Positions 33,801-44,605 of a stretch of 64,000 bases of DNA are shown piece by piece (the stretch's first letter is position 1; every line of letters begins with the position of its first letter). Both the position numbers and the translations under genes were made by a program. The DNA is taken from NCBI GenBank assembly GCA_030562195.1, contig CM060202.1, positions 5,766,001 through 5,830,000 on the forward strand, read 5' to 3'. The notes beneath the pieces were generated by a model. That model was not told the DNA's origin. It saw only the letters and a program-made list of their open reading frames with translations, and did not search any database. This DNA comes from Nipponacmea schrenckii. Its lineage: Eukaryota > Mollusca > Gastropoda > Lottiidae.

Positions 33801-36800
33801 GTGCTGAAATTCTAGCCACTTTAAAGAAATTCCAAAGACATTAGAGGACGGGAAAGAATATAAACTATCTCAATATGCCGACGACACCACTTTCCTCCTA
33901 GATGGTTCTCCGGACTCAATCGAAGCCACTTTAAAAATTTTGGATTTCTTCGCTCATTTCTTCTTCTCCTTACCAAACCCAGACGAATCATTTATCAAAA
34001 ATATTATATCAATATGCTTTTAATTTGTGTGGAGAAATAAAACTGATAAAATTAGTAGAATCACTATTCAACAAACATGGAAAAAAGTCTCAATATGACT
34101 GACATTAACAAATTTATTATTTCTCTTAAATCCTCATGGATAAAAATACTTATAATCTCAAATAGTAAATGGGTGAATCACCGGCATCACTCCACATGAA
34201 TTGACCATCTACAGAGAAAATTTTATTGTATCGAAATTAGCCGAGGTCAAAAATATATTTTGGAAAAATGTTTTGGAAAGTTGGATTTACGTCATAAAAG
34301 AAAATAGACCGGACAATTTGAGCAATTTTAATAAATGTGTTATTTGGCATAATAGTTTTATTACCATTAATAAAAAACCCATCGTTTATCCCCATTACAT
34401 TGCGAATAAAATATATTTATTAAGATTTGTTAGACGAAATTAGTAGTTTTTAAGCTACGAAAGCTAATTCCAAGTTTAATTCGCTAGAGGCAATTTTTTT
34501 AGAATACGCTTCATTAATTCGCGCCATTAAAAACGTTCAAATCGCCTCAAAGCAGTATGAAAATAAAGATATACATTTACATAAATATTTTATTAGGGTC
34601 TGCCTCCAAACCTGTTAATTGGCTGGTAGTGCATTCGAAATTATTTATTTATGCTTCAAGATTTTTAGAAAAAATACGTGTCGAACACTCTCTTTTACAC
34701 TCTCGCTTTTATGTATTTTTTCTTCTTTTGCTTTTTTTTTGAGTGGCAAATTAGAAATTTGTCACTCTTTGTTTTCATAAGACTCAATGATAATTGAATA
34801 ATTGCATAACTTTGTTGCTTATTAACCGATCGCTTTGAAAATTACAGAATAAAGATAAGTCGCCTATAGAAATAAAAAGATGTCATAAAAAATTTCTACC
34901 ACTTCCGGTTTTTGCGTGAGAACTCCCGTTTTTTTAGAACCACGTTGGGTGACACAACCTCCGGTGTATGTAAGAAATGAGTACAAAAGCTATACATATA
35001 AACTATCAGGCATAATTAGAACACAATTAGAGGAAAAAATTCGAACCGGAAGTGAAACTTTATGTGTTATCACAGAACGGTGACATTTAGCTAATTTTTC
35101 TCCGATTTGTAGGCCTACGATTTTGGTGTTTTTTGAAACTTTGTTACTTTATCTAAAATTTGTAGGGAACAGAATTTTCATTTTCAAATTTACCTTTTTT
35201 TTAAGCCCGATTGATTTTTTGAAAAAAATTAAAAGGCTATATCAAATGACCTTGACCTTCAATGACCCTGAATTTTTACAAGTAGTATGTTCTTGACATA
35301 AGCTATCCACACATAGGCCTATAATGGTCGACAACAATTTTTTTTGTACCCATTTTAGTTTTTAAAAAATTCAAAAGGCTATATCAAGTGACCTTGACCT
35401 TCAATTACCTTAATAATTTTCAAGTAAAATGTACTTGACCTAAGCTGTCCATACATATGCTTATAATGGTTGTTAGAAAGTTTGTTTTGAGTGTTTAAAA
35501 ATTCAAAAGGCTATATCACGTGACCTTGTATCAAGTGGTCCCATAGGGGTTGTTTGCCACTCTCAGTACTGTTCACAGTTTTAGTTTATTTTTGTTTTTC
35601 ATTGTATGTTTATAAAACACATTTATATATGTAAAAAAAAATGTTTTTGGACACCCGGAACGGACGGAGGGACAGGGGGAGACTACAATATACGACCACG
35701 TGATATTGTATTAGTTTTGTTCACCTGATGACGACAGTGTAATTGTTGAAACGTTGTGTATTATTGTATTAAATTGAGGGGTAGTATACCATAAAAACTG
35801 TGTTCATTATTCATGTGCTTAAGGATCACTCTCCATACAGAATGTTTCCAACACTGAAACACGATAATGGAACTCGTCTACGAATTATATACTAAATCTG
35901 TCTCGAAACTCTTGGAATTACATCCCACTCAACGATTATAAGTTTCATTGCAGAAACATCTGAGAACGTCCTTTCACCTTTTGATGAGAGCACCCCCCCC
36001 CTCCCAATAGGTACTTGGATAAATAGCTTACCAAATATGTAATATATAAACGGCCATCCTATACTTGAGGATATGAAACCAGACACCGAAAGACCTACAA
36101 GAGTACCCACATCTAGACCTGAAAGAAAAAATAATTTAGTTAAAAATGAAAGTCGTGGTACATAACTTCTCAGTTTGTTTTCTACAACAGTATATCGATT
36201 TTCAGGCTTTTAAAGTTTTGGGACAACGTAAGAAAGACAGGTCTTCTAGTTTCCCAATATAGAATCAAAAACAAACAACCGGGAAGATTTTTTTTGAAAT
36301 TATAATTTTTAAGGAAAGGGCTTTAAATTACAAACCAGGGGAAACTTTTTTGTATTTCATGAGAAAATCTATGAGATATCTAGACCTTGGACTGCCCATC
36401 AGTCAGTTGAAATCTAGACCTTGAACTGCCCATCAGTCTGTAGATATCTAGACCTTGGACTGTCCACCAGTCAGTTTACATTGAGACCTTCAGTCAGTAG
36501 ATATCTAGACCTTGACTGCCCATCAGTCAGTAGATATCTAGACCTTGGACTGTCCATCAGCCAGTAGATATCTAGACCTTGGACTGTCCATCAGCCAGTA
36601 TATATCTAGACCTTGGACTGCCCATCAGTCAGTAGATATCTAGACCTTGGACTGTCCATCAGCCAGTAGATATCTAGACCTTGGACTGCCTATCAGTCAA
36701 TAGATATCTAAACTTTGGACTGCCCATCATCAATTGATACAGAGATCTTGGACTGTCAAATACGAAAGTCACAACTCAGAGTGAAGCCAACTCACCCTAA

Positions 36801-38244
36801 AATAAATCTCGAATTTCAAAAGAATACAAATGTAGGTAAGAAGCTTCAATCATTATATCAATTTTCAACATGCACATTGTATTTGCAGCGCTGCACTTTC
36901 AGTAATAAAACATCATATTTTTGTCTACCCTCGGATAATAATATGATGACGAGATTATGGAATGTGTTTAGGTTTGCATCTTAATAATATACCCGTTATA
37001 ATTTATACATAGAATAATTAGTATTTCTGGTTATGTTGGAATAGTAGCATACAAATCTTATAAGAAGTAACTCTTAAATTGCCAAATATTATTCTATTGG
37101 AAATTTTAAATTGGTTAACAATCGTATTACTCAAGTAATATGCGACTACTGATATTGGATTAAAATACAATTTGGATTGTTGTGCTCAGTTAATCCGAGA
37201 AGGGAGTAGTTTTTTTGATTTATCCGGCATGTTTTTAGAGCCACGCAATGTCAAATTGACCCAATAGAATAGTTGAAATTATCTGTTACCAAACACACAA
37301 ATCTTACACAAGGTATGAAACGTGTACGTTTACCAAGTATTTGATTTTTGTTTTTGTACTGACTATAATCACAATATATGCAATTGGCAGAAATTCACGA
37401 TCAAAAATATGATTTGTAGTAATAGGTCTACAAGCATTATCATCTATATAATATTTCACCAATTTTTTCATTTTATTTAGCTTAATATTGTGAAATTTCG
37501 GTTTTACCTTTTTAGTTTTTTTAAGGTTTGATTTCACTGGCAGTTCTCATTGTGAATGGCTGTTGTACTGTCTCTTGGCCGTGTCTTATTATATAATGGG
37601 TTGATATAAGCCCCATTTCTTTTTAAATATGTGCCGAAAAGCTTGATGTAATATCCATTTTAATCAATTTCAGCCAAATTGGACCATGACAGCTTTAAGC
37701 ACTCAATTCTAAAAATGGCGGATTACTAACGTAAGCAAAAATTACCCTTTATTGCTGCAAAGGCAAAAGAGATAGAATAATTAAATTAATCAATGATAAA
37801 AAATAAAGCGTGAAAGGGATTCAACTCCTGTTTACAAACTTAGTCAATTATTCCGGGGAGCTAGGCTATCTACTTTGCTCTCTCAAACGTCAGGAGTGAA
37901 ACTTTTAATCACAAACAGATATTTCTGCATTTGTACCGGATTGAACTTACCAACAATAGAACAAGCAACTAACTTGGATTTTTCTTGAGCTGGAGACCAT
38001 TTTGATAATAGAAACATCGTTGTTGGTAAGATAGTTGTCTGAAAATAATTTAACAAATGTATTTTATTACGTTATTTATATAACCGCACAATTATGATTA
38101 TACGTTACTATCGACAACAACGTTAAAGATTCCTCGACAATTCAAAATACAATGTACGACATTGCCGTTTTCTATTGACGCAAAAGATGTAGATTGGAAG
38201 AAACCCAATGTACACATTGTAATATGTAAAATTGTAATAATATA

Positions 38245-38275
<31 letters not shown>

Positions 38276-38327
38276 TAATATAATATAATAATATAATAAT
38301 AATAATAATAACAATAATAATAAAATA

Positions 38328-38408
<81 letters not shown>

Positions 38409-40005
38409 CACATACCTCCATACCCCCATGGATAAACCTAAGTGCCATTAAGGCATATTCGCTCCAGCAGGCGAATACTGCTGTAAACAGTGAAGCAATG
38501 GATACCCCAAATAATGATATACCAAATAACACTTTACCACCAGTGCCTTTTATCAAATAACCTGAAAAAAATTGCGATATACCAAGGAAGAATTTTTGTG
38601 ATTAAATAGGTACATTTATATCCTAACTAGAAACATTAATTCTTCCAGATTAAATCATAGCACTACTTTCATAAATACTTTTTCATAACCTGTTTATTCA
38701 TTAGCTAATACAGATATAGTAGTATTGTCAAATTGGACTTAGGTTTTTGTTTTAATGTTTTTCTAGCTTTTGTGCGTATCGGAGCACAATATCCATTTTC
38801 ATTAGTTTTGTTCCCATAGTATCCCTCACCCTTTAAAATCGAGACATAACAAGTATCGATCGCACGAGGAGAGTCTTTCTGTTTCAAAATACGACTATAT
38901 TCCGTCACTCTAAAAGAAAATGAATGAATCGGTGAATTTGGGGTCCTAAAGTACAGCGGTTAGAGCGTTGGTTCTTAAGGACATGACGTCATTTGCTTGG
39001 ATACGTTGAAAATGTCGGACGTGAGCTCTAATCTCGATCGGTGTGTGAAAGTTAGATGACCCTGAATAAGTCATCTTCACTCATAATTCCAGTCCACCCA
39101 GCTGTAAATGGGTACGGATAATCCGGGAAAGATCAATGCCAAGAGGTTTGGTCAAGGACCAGCTGGTAGAAAGGATCCCTGTCACGGCGGACTTGTGAAC
39201 CTAAGTTGTTATCCTAGTAAAATATAGACCTAGTTGTTTCTTTCTTTTCTTTCTTTTAATTGTAAAGTAAGACGTTTACTCTAGTCTTAGTGTTTGATAC
39301 ATATTGCTCTAAAAGTAGGCGTTTATTTTTCTGAATTCCGCAAAGTAGTTTTCTAACAACTGCGAAACGAAGTTGGAAATTTTACTTCAGCCTATAAGAT
39401 AGTTTTGGCTTTAAACAATCAATGCCAATGGCACCTTTTTTCAGTTCAAACTTTAAGGAACACATAGATTTTAGTGTACAGTTTTGATAAATTTAACGAA
39501 CAGAGAATTCGGCTACAATTGACCACTTACCTGTGGGTATCTGGAACAGTGCCGAACCAACACCTGGTGCTGCTAATATAAATCCTTGAATTTCTACACC
39601 CCAGTTAAAATGTGACCAACAAAAAGATTCACCCTTAAAAAATATAGCACAGTTTAAATGGAAAATTTTATCAATAATCGTTTGCAAGTTTTAAAGAAGA
39701 AAAGATATTTAGTACTAATAATGCAGTATTTTGTTTCCGAGAAGAATAAAGAGTCTATTTTTACCATACTGAACGCACCAATTCCTGCACGTGCTATGAT
39801 ATGTTAGAGGATCAAAGCCGAGGCTGAAGAATTAGAATTGTTCCTTTTCAACCCACGACACCAATCACAGACGACAAATCAACTCAAGCTCAACACTTTA
39901 TGGATTAGAAGTCGAGTGTTACCTTAATATTAGTAGAATTTGTATTGTTTGAGGTTACAGCAACAAGTGCCACTGACATACTAACTTTTAGCAAAAAACT
40001 CAAAG
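30894..40005 (-). CDS. SLC17-type organic-anion/vesicular transporter, copy B (exons 2-11)
   Basis: Minus-strand exons: 40005-39923, 39633-39531, 38561-38416, 38038-37951, 36118-36032, 33263-33133, 32355-32206, 31983-31851, 31704-31469, 31046-30894 (stop TAG). Every junction has AG/GT, and the phases chain without error through 1310 nt (about 435 codons). Family landmarks in order: SMSVALVAVT; FNWGVEIQGFILAA with QIPTGYL; ALMALRFIHGGMEA (conserved Arg and Glu of TM4); SKWSPAQEKSKL; GTLVGLSVSGF and GWPFIYYIFG; SEDPKSHPTISKEE cytosolic loop; LPWKEIITCLPYWSL; NGIISSLPHI; AGWLSDLL; NNLDLSAEYSW; SILGPSVNGMI; GSAEDQKWG at the C-terminus. This is the MFS anion:cation symporter family (sialin, VGLUT, VNUT); the substrate is not inferable. 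A start-bearing first exon was not found here; its likely relic is at 51.2 kb. Intron 6-7 carries an L1-like relic and other repeats. Confidence 0.9.
32787..32870. repeat. Perfect 34-bp inverted repeat with 16-nt loop
   Basis: TTGCTTAAAAAACGATTATA... and its exact complement ending TTTTTTAAGCAA are separated by TATATTCCAATATATT. It sits in an intron of SLC17 copy B. A related shorter word (CAATATAATCGCTTTATAAAA) follows at about 33066. It is probably a snap-back MITE and would form a strong RNA hairpin. Confidence 0.9.
33490..34590 (+). mobile_element. L1/Tx1-like LINE fragment (copy B, longer)
   Basis: Plus strand with several frameshifts: LTGFIQGRFLGENLRLIYD near 33510, LSPYIFILCAEIL (motif B side) near 33780, LSQYADDTTFLLDGSPDSIE (motif C region) near 33870, then FVWRNKTDKISRITI, MTDINKFIISLK, FWKNVLESW and a C-terminal LLRFVRR near 34440. 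From 34001 on it parallels 1458-1990. Confidence 0.8.
34741..35562 (+). mobile_element. Non-autonomous element with 10-bp terminal inverted repeats and 5' hairpin
   Basis: The left end GAGTGGCAAA is inverted at the right end TTTGCCACTC (35553-35562). The left end also folds on itself: GAGTGGCAAATT-AGA-AATTTGTCACTC, followed by TTTGTTTTC. The body (about 800 bp) has three diverged units built around AAAAGGCTATATCA(A/C)(A/G)TGACCTTGACC and several CTTCCGG/CCGGAAG words. No coding capacity. Flanks show no clear target duplication. Confidence 0.65.
35722..35758 (+). ncRNA. Hammerhead-like motif in a PLE-type remnant
   Basis: CAC, then the consensus core CTGATGA, C, a short stem II (GACA against TGTT, loop GTGTAAT), GAA, the palindrome ACGT as minimal stem III, T as nucleotide 17, and GTG pairing with the first CAC. 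The core matches consensus, but stem I is only 3 bp. Neighbouring sequence just upstream (CGGACGGAGGGACAGGGGGA) resembles an inverted Pearl-like head, so this is a mosaic of repeat ends. Confidence 0.35.
35835..35990 (+). mobile_element. 3' relic of an I-clade LINE (copy B)
   Basis: CACTCTCCATACAGAATGTT and the following 3' UTR words match the LINE tail at 47930-48120, and from 35884 they match the copy A relic at 2061-2200. Confidence 0.55.
36370..36760. repeat. 34-bp minisatellite, about 10 units (copy B)
   Basis: GATATCTAGACCTTGGACTG plus TCCATCAGCCAGTA, repeated about ten times with C/T and G/A variants; expanded relative to copy A. It lies in an intron of SLC17 copy B. Confidence 0.9.
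38236..38410. repeat. (AAT)n and (GATAAT)n microsatellite
   Basis: AAT/ATAAT repeats pass into about eight GATAAT hexamers and back to AAT, ending at the SLC17 exon 4 donor (38416). It is the uninterrupted counterpart of the place where copy A holds the 3.4 kb array. Long Ile/Tyr-rich frames across it are meaningless. Confidence 0.95.
38945..39260 (+). mobile_element. tRNA-derived SINE
   Basis: The head has an A-box-like TACAGCGGTTAGAGCGTTGG and a B-box-like GAGCTCTAATCTCGATC. These are followed by a conserved-core-like stretch TTCCAGTCCACCCAGCTGTA with AATGGGTAC, and a 3' part ending in a TTTCTTTCTTTTC-rich tail. It is specific to copy B. Confidence 0.65.
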
Positions 40006-41083
40006 CTGAAAGCACAAAGATTACATTTTGCACTTTTCAATCCAAAATATGAACAACTAATAAGTAGAGAATCTTTAATCAGTAATCTTAAATAATGGCC
40101 ATACTTCCTGTGTTTTAACTACATTTATCACTATTCAGAATGAGAATCCTACGTTTACATTTTCTACAAATGGCTCTGTATAAAATGTTGATTATTTACA
40201 AAATGAAAACGAAATGAATGGAGTTTTACATCTTATTCTTCTGTACTTAATTGGCTACTGACGACAGGCAACGCCATTCAGGGTGCGAAGGGGGAAATTT
40301 TGCAAAGAAAGCGGCATTAGCTAGTATTAGGGATACAGTAGTCTGCACGAATACGCTGGTTTTAGCAAACTTAACGCATATATTTCAAAACTAATACAGG
40401 TTGAACATGTATAGAGAAATTTTTTTTAAAAAAACGTTTTGTATACTGCTTTTTAAAAATTTAATATTAGAAAAATTATTTTACACATCATTAAATTTTA
40501 ACAGGTATTTAAATAATTAAAACATAATAACTATTGTTATACGTGCTGGTATATTATAATTATAAAGAGAGAAAACAAGTACAATCGATATATGTATACC
40601 CACATCAATTCTTGTAATATGAAAGACTTTAAGTCTAATTTCGCGAGAACAAGTTGTTATTTAATCCATATTGATTTATATGGATATATATATAGTCTGT
40701 ATGTGTCTCTTCGGAAATTCTTTTTTATCCATAATTACACTGTAGATAAAAATGATTACTCATCGCAATTTTTCATTGCCATTTGAAGGATATCATTTAT
40801 AAGTATATCACCAGAAATAAACAACGCTTAAAACAGCTATTGTTTATTTGGAACACCCCCTTCCCCTTGAGCTTCCTTAAAAAAAACTTTACAATCTTTG
40901 TTATAATCGAAAAAAAATAGCATTGATTGCTAAAAGATGGCTCGAAAATTAAAAGTTAAGTCTGGCATATTATTTGATTATTGTGGTAAATATGAACTAT
41001 GAATTGTCCATGTATTCTTGTTCATATAACTGGTGTCACAAAGTATCAGAATCTCTTAAAATCTGGAAAACGAAGTCATTTTA
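40006..41083. other. Upstream flank of SLC17 copy B exon 2; no gene seen
   Basis: Mostly collinear with 8100-9290 and 14085-14316 of copy A. It holds the empty site of the 4.8 kb LINE at about 40815. A stretch at 40320-40380 replaces about 450 bp of copy A. Confidence 0.6.
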
Positions 41084-42160
41084 ATACGCCCACATGAATA
41101 TGTGGACGTATATTGTCGTCGCCCCGGTCCATCGGTCTGTCGGTCCCTCGGTCCTTCAACATTTGTTGTAGACCTTATAGAAGCTACAATTTTATATGTA
41201 TTTCAATGAAGTGAGCATTGGAATTAAGAAGACGGCGGTCAAGTTCGATTTTGACGATTTTTCGATAAACGGTTTTTGAGTTATTGCCCCTGCCTCTGCA
41301 TTTGTTGTAGACACAATAGAAGCTACAATTTTCAATGGATTTAATGAAACTTGGTGTGACCATTGGGATCAAAAATACTGCGGTCAAGTTCGAATTTGAA
41401 GGTTTGTCGATGAACTGTTTTTGAGTTATTGCCCTTGACTTAGTTACATCACGTCAAAATTTATTGCTGATGCAATAGAAGCTACAATTTTCAATGGATT
41501 TTGATGAAACTTGGTGTGAGCATTGGAATTGATAAGACGGTGGTCAAGCTTGAATTTGATGCCCGGTTTTTAAGTTATTGCCCTTGACTTAGTAAAATTG
41601 CGTCAAAATGTTATTGGGAGTTTAATAGAGGCTACAATTTTCAATGGATTTGAATGAAACTTGACATGATCATCGGAATTGATAAGGCGGTGGTCAAGTC
41701 CGAATTTGGCAATTGATGAACAGTTTTTTAGTTATTGCCCTTGACTTAGTTAAATCTTGTCAAAATTGTTGATGTAATCCTACAATATTCAAAGGATTTT
41801 GATGAATCTTGGTGTGCGCATTGGAATTGATTAGACCTCAGTCAAGTTTGAATTTGACAATTTTTCAACAATCGACAAACGTCTTAATTCTATTGTGTTT
41901 GCAATAAGAAACTTAAATTTTCAAAGGATTTTGATGAAACTTAGTGTAAGGATTAGAATTGATAAGACAGTAGTCAAGTTTGAATTTGATGATTTTTTTA
42001 ATGAACTGTTTTTTAGTTATTGCCCTTGACTTTGTAAAGTTGCGTCATTAATATTTTGTGGGTGCAAAAGAAGCTACGAAAATTCAATGAATGTTTAATG
42101 AGTTATTGTTCTATTTATTATTCAATTCTTCAATGCTGACAGTGGGCGTATGTTAACTTT
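41084..42160 (+). mobile_element. Pearl/HINE-like repeat (copy B, uninterrupted)
   Basis: Left hairpin ATACGCCCACAT-GAAT-ATGTGGACGTAT, then a CGGTCC/GGTCC-rich head, about six 150-160-bp units, and the right arm GTGGGCGTATGTTAAC. The CTTGCC/GGCAAG hairpin seen at the right end of the other copies is deleted here. Confidence 0.8.
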
Positions 42161-42735
42161 AAAAAAAAGCGTTTTTCAATAATCAAAATTCATCTGGATA
42201 AATCTTTGATCAAACTTATTTATCAACAATCAGCCTACATTCCATTTGTAATCAACTCTTTTGAACTAAATCGAAATTGGAATACCAAAATGCCATTGTT
42301 GTTGTGGAAAATATTAAGGAATGTGGGCAAGTACGCATGCGTGCATACTTAACAACCACAGCGTCCGGTTATGTACCGAATTAACAGACTGGATGATCAA
42401 AAATAAAGATCAACGACATTTGAGACTTGACGTACATACCTATGGTAGTAACCTACCGAGGTAAATCTCGTCATAATTAGCCTAATTACGAGTTAATTAA
42501 GGACTTGTGAGACCATCTGGTATTTTTCCCAGTCATTAGAACATCTCTACTTTCTATTGACATAAGTATTACCGGTCCAATTATGGTATATATATGTATA
42601 TATATATGAAAATAAGGGAAACCAACTTTAAATATATAAATATATTCAAGTTCATCTCTAATTGGTTTACTACACGTGCGAGTTTGAGTTTGGGCGAAAT
42701 GTTCGGGTAAACAATATTATATACTTTATGTATGA
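42160..42735. other. No gene seen; duplication interior with a copy-specific 360 bp
   Basis: 42160-42280 and 42640-42735 match copy A; 42280-42640 does not, and includes a TATATATGTATA run near 42585. This is where exon 1 would have been expected. Confidence 0.5.
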
Positions 42736-44385
42736 GTGTCGGTTAGTCAAGGACTGTACGTGGGAAACAACCAGTGAGACCCTTGGAAATGATCACGTTA
42801 TCATAGAAATGACGCTTTCGTGTAACATGGTGAAGGAGAAAGTAAAGTGTGAAGGCAAATGGAGACTCGGGAAAGCAAACTTGGATTTCTTTAGGCGTCA
42901 TTAGATCTGGCAAAGGATGATGACGTCTCTAGATTTTCTGGAAAGCTGACTCAGGTTATTACTGATGCTGCTATTGGCTATATACCTCGGACTAAGGATG
43001 GCTTTGCACGTAAGTCACCAAAGTCATGGTGGTCCGATGAACTCCAGGCCGCTGTGGATGCTCACAAGCGAGCTCTAAGCGGGACCAGAGGAATTCGAAC
43101 CGTTTTACCAAGGCATACTATTTGGAAAATTGGTCACCCCTCTACCAAAACCGCAGAAGAACAAAAGTCTATACAGTTCATAGAGGCTTATTTCTCTGAC
43201 CTCGACCATATGCAAAACATTTGAAACGATGGTCAACAACAGACTTAGATGCCACTGTGAACTAAATGGTCTTATTGATCCCAACCAAAGGGGCTACAGA
43301 GAGAACCGGTCAACAAAGGATCAGATCGTTCGACTACAACATGATATGGCCGTCCAAATCGGAAAGAAGAATTACTTCAGCGCAGTATTCCTGGACCTAT
43401 CCAAGGCCTTTGACTTACTTTGGCTTTGACGGTTTGCTCTTTAAACTTAATACACTTGGCATTCGGGGACGCATGTTCAGGTGGATCCAAGACTTTCTAA
43501 AGGATCGCTAGATACAAATGAACGTCGCCAATTCTCTCAGCGAGAAGCACTCGCTAAAAAATGGTACCCCGGAAGGCTCTGTTATTAGCACTGCCCTCTT
43601 CTCCATTATGATCAACGATCTTGCCTCAGACTATGAGAAGCATATAGAGCTAAAGGTTAGCTACATGTTAAATGTTATGCGTTATGTTTCAGGTACCACA
43701 TGATAGGCTAACAGAGAAACTCTTATGATAATGTACAGATCATTGGTTCGTTCAGAACGACGCTTATCTGCTACTCCGTTTTAGAAGGTTATCAACCCGA
43801 CAGTCAACACCCAGCTGATCCAGAGTACCAACGAGCACGAAAACCCAAATCTTATTGATTCCGTGTACGCCGACCATTTGAAGATCTACACCGATGGTTC
43901 CCAAAGTAGTACAGCAACAGTTAACTTTTTGTGCATCCAAGCGAAAAGCATTCGCATTGTGAAACGGATCCGTCCGCACTGTTCAGTGTTCACAGCAGAA
44001 CTTCAAAGGACGCAGTAGCATGGCTATCCGTCAATTACACGGAGATGCAGCAATCTTGTCCGACTCTCTTAGCAGCCTCCAATCAATTTCTCTCACTTCT
44101 TCTAATATTGCATGTCAGAAGTAATCACCGAAATACGAAGAATGATACACAACTACCAAACCAACAACAACCAAAAGATTAAACTAGTGTGGTTCCCGTC
44201 GCATGTTTCCATCTCTAGCAATGATCAAGCAGACCATTGTGCCAAGGAAAGTCTGAGTCTAGAGGATATCGAACCTGTAGAATACTCCTATTCGGAGTTC
44301 TGTAGCATGGTGTCTTACAAGATCAACCAGAGATGGGCTGACATGCTTCGGAATCTCAACACCGCTAGATACCAAACTTGACCAA
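42735..44385 (+). mobile_element. I-clade-like LINE fragment with RT and RNase H
   Basis: Broken plus-strand translation: endonuclease end (DHVIIEMTLSCNMVKEKVK), RT start (MVNNRLRCHCELNGLI and NQRGYRENRSTKDQIVRLQH), motif A AVFLDLSKAFD, motif B region NGTPEGSVISTALFSIMIND; then RNase H with IYTDGSQSSTATVNF (first catalytic Asp) and LVWFPSHVSISSNDQADHCA (last Asp/His block). RNase H places it in the I superclade. Many frameshifts; motif C is deleted. Confidence 0.85.
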
Positions 44386-44605
44386 ACTATTAGATTGACT
44401 ATTTAGATTTCGATTAAGGATTTTATGGATATAATTCTGAGAAATTCATTCGGTTACAGTAATATTTTAAAAAATATTTTGAAAATATTTTATTAATTGT
44501 TTCTACTAGACAACTTATTAAGTCAACTCATTACTACTTTTATGTAGATATATTCTTTTAAATGTCTATGTACATTATAACATTAAATATTTGTTATTTA
44601 TCTAG

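Larger units (their letters stand above)
34001..42880. repeat. Segmental duplication, copy B
   Basis: Partner of 1458-21661. The shared order is L1-like tail, LINE 3' relic, SLC17 exons 6 to 2 (in genomic order), Pearl-like repeat and I-clade LINE endonuclease. The copy A exon 1 block (19868-20945) is replaced here by about 360 bp of unrelated sequence (42280-42640), so copy B lost or never had exon 1 in this place. Confidence 0.85.

Noticed and set aside
36370..36760. CRISPR-like array
   Set aside because: The 34-bp units are contiguous, without spacers, in animal intron sequence: a minisatellite.
38098..38556. Ile/Tyr/Leu-rich frames over 38.12-38.41 kb
   Set aside because: Translations of the AAT/GATAAT microsatellite; only the flanking SLC17 exon is real.
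44411..44431. AGGATTTTATGGATATAATT, a 20-bp echo of the phosphatase EGF exon 200 bp upstream of it
   Set aside because: Too short, and the surrounding frame is closed; a chance or a tiny local duplication, not another exon.
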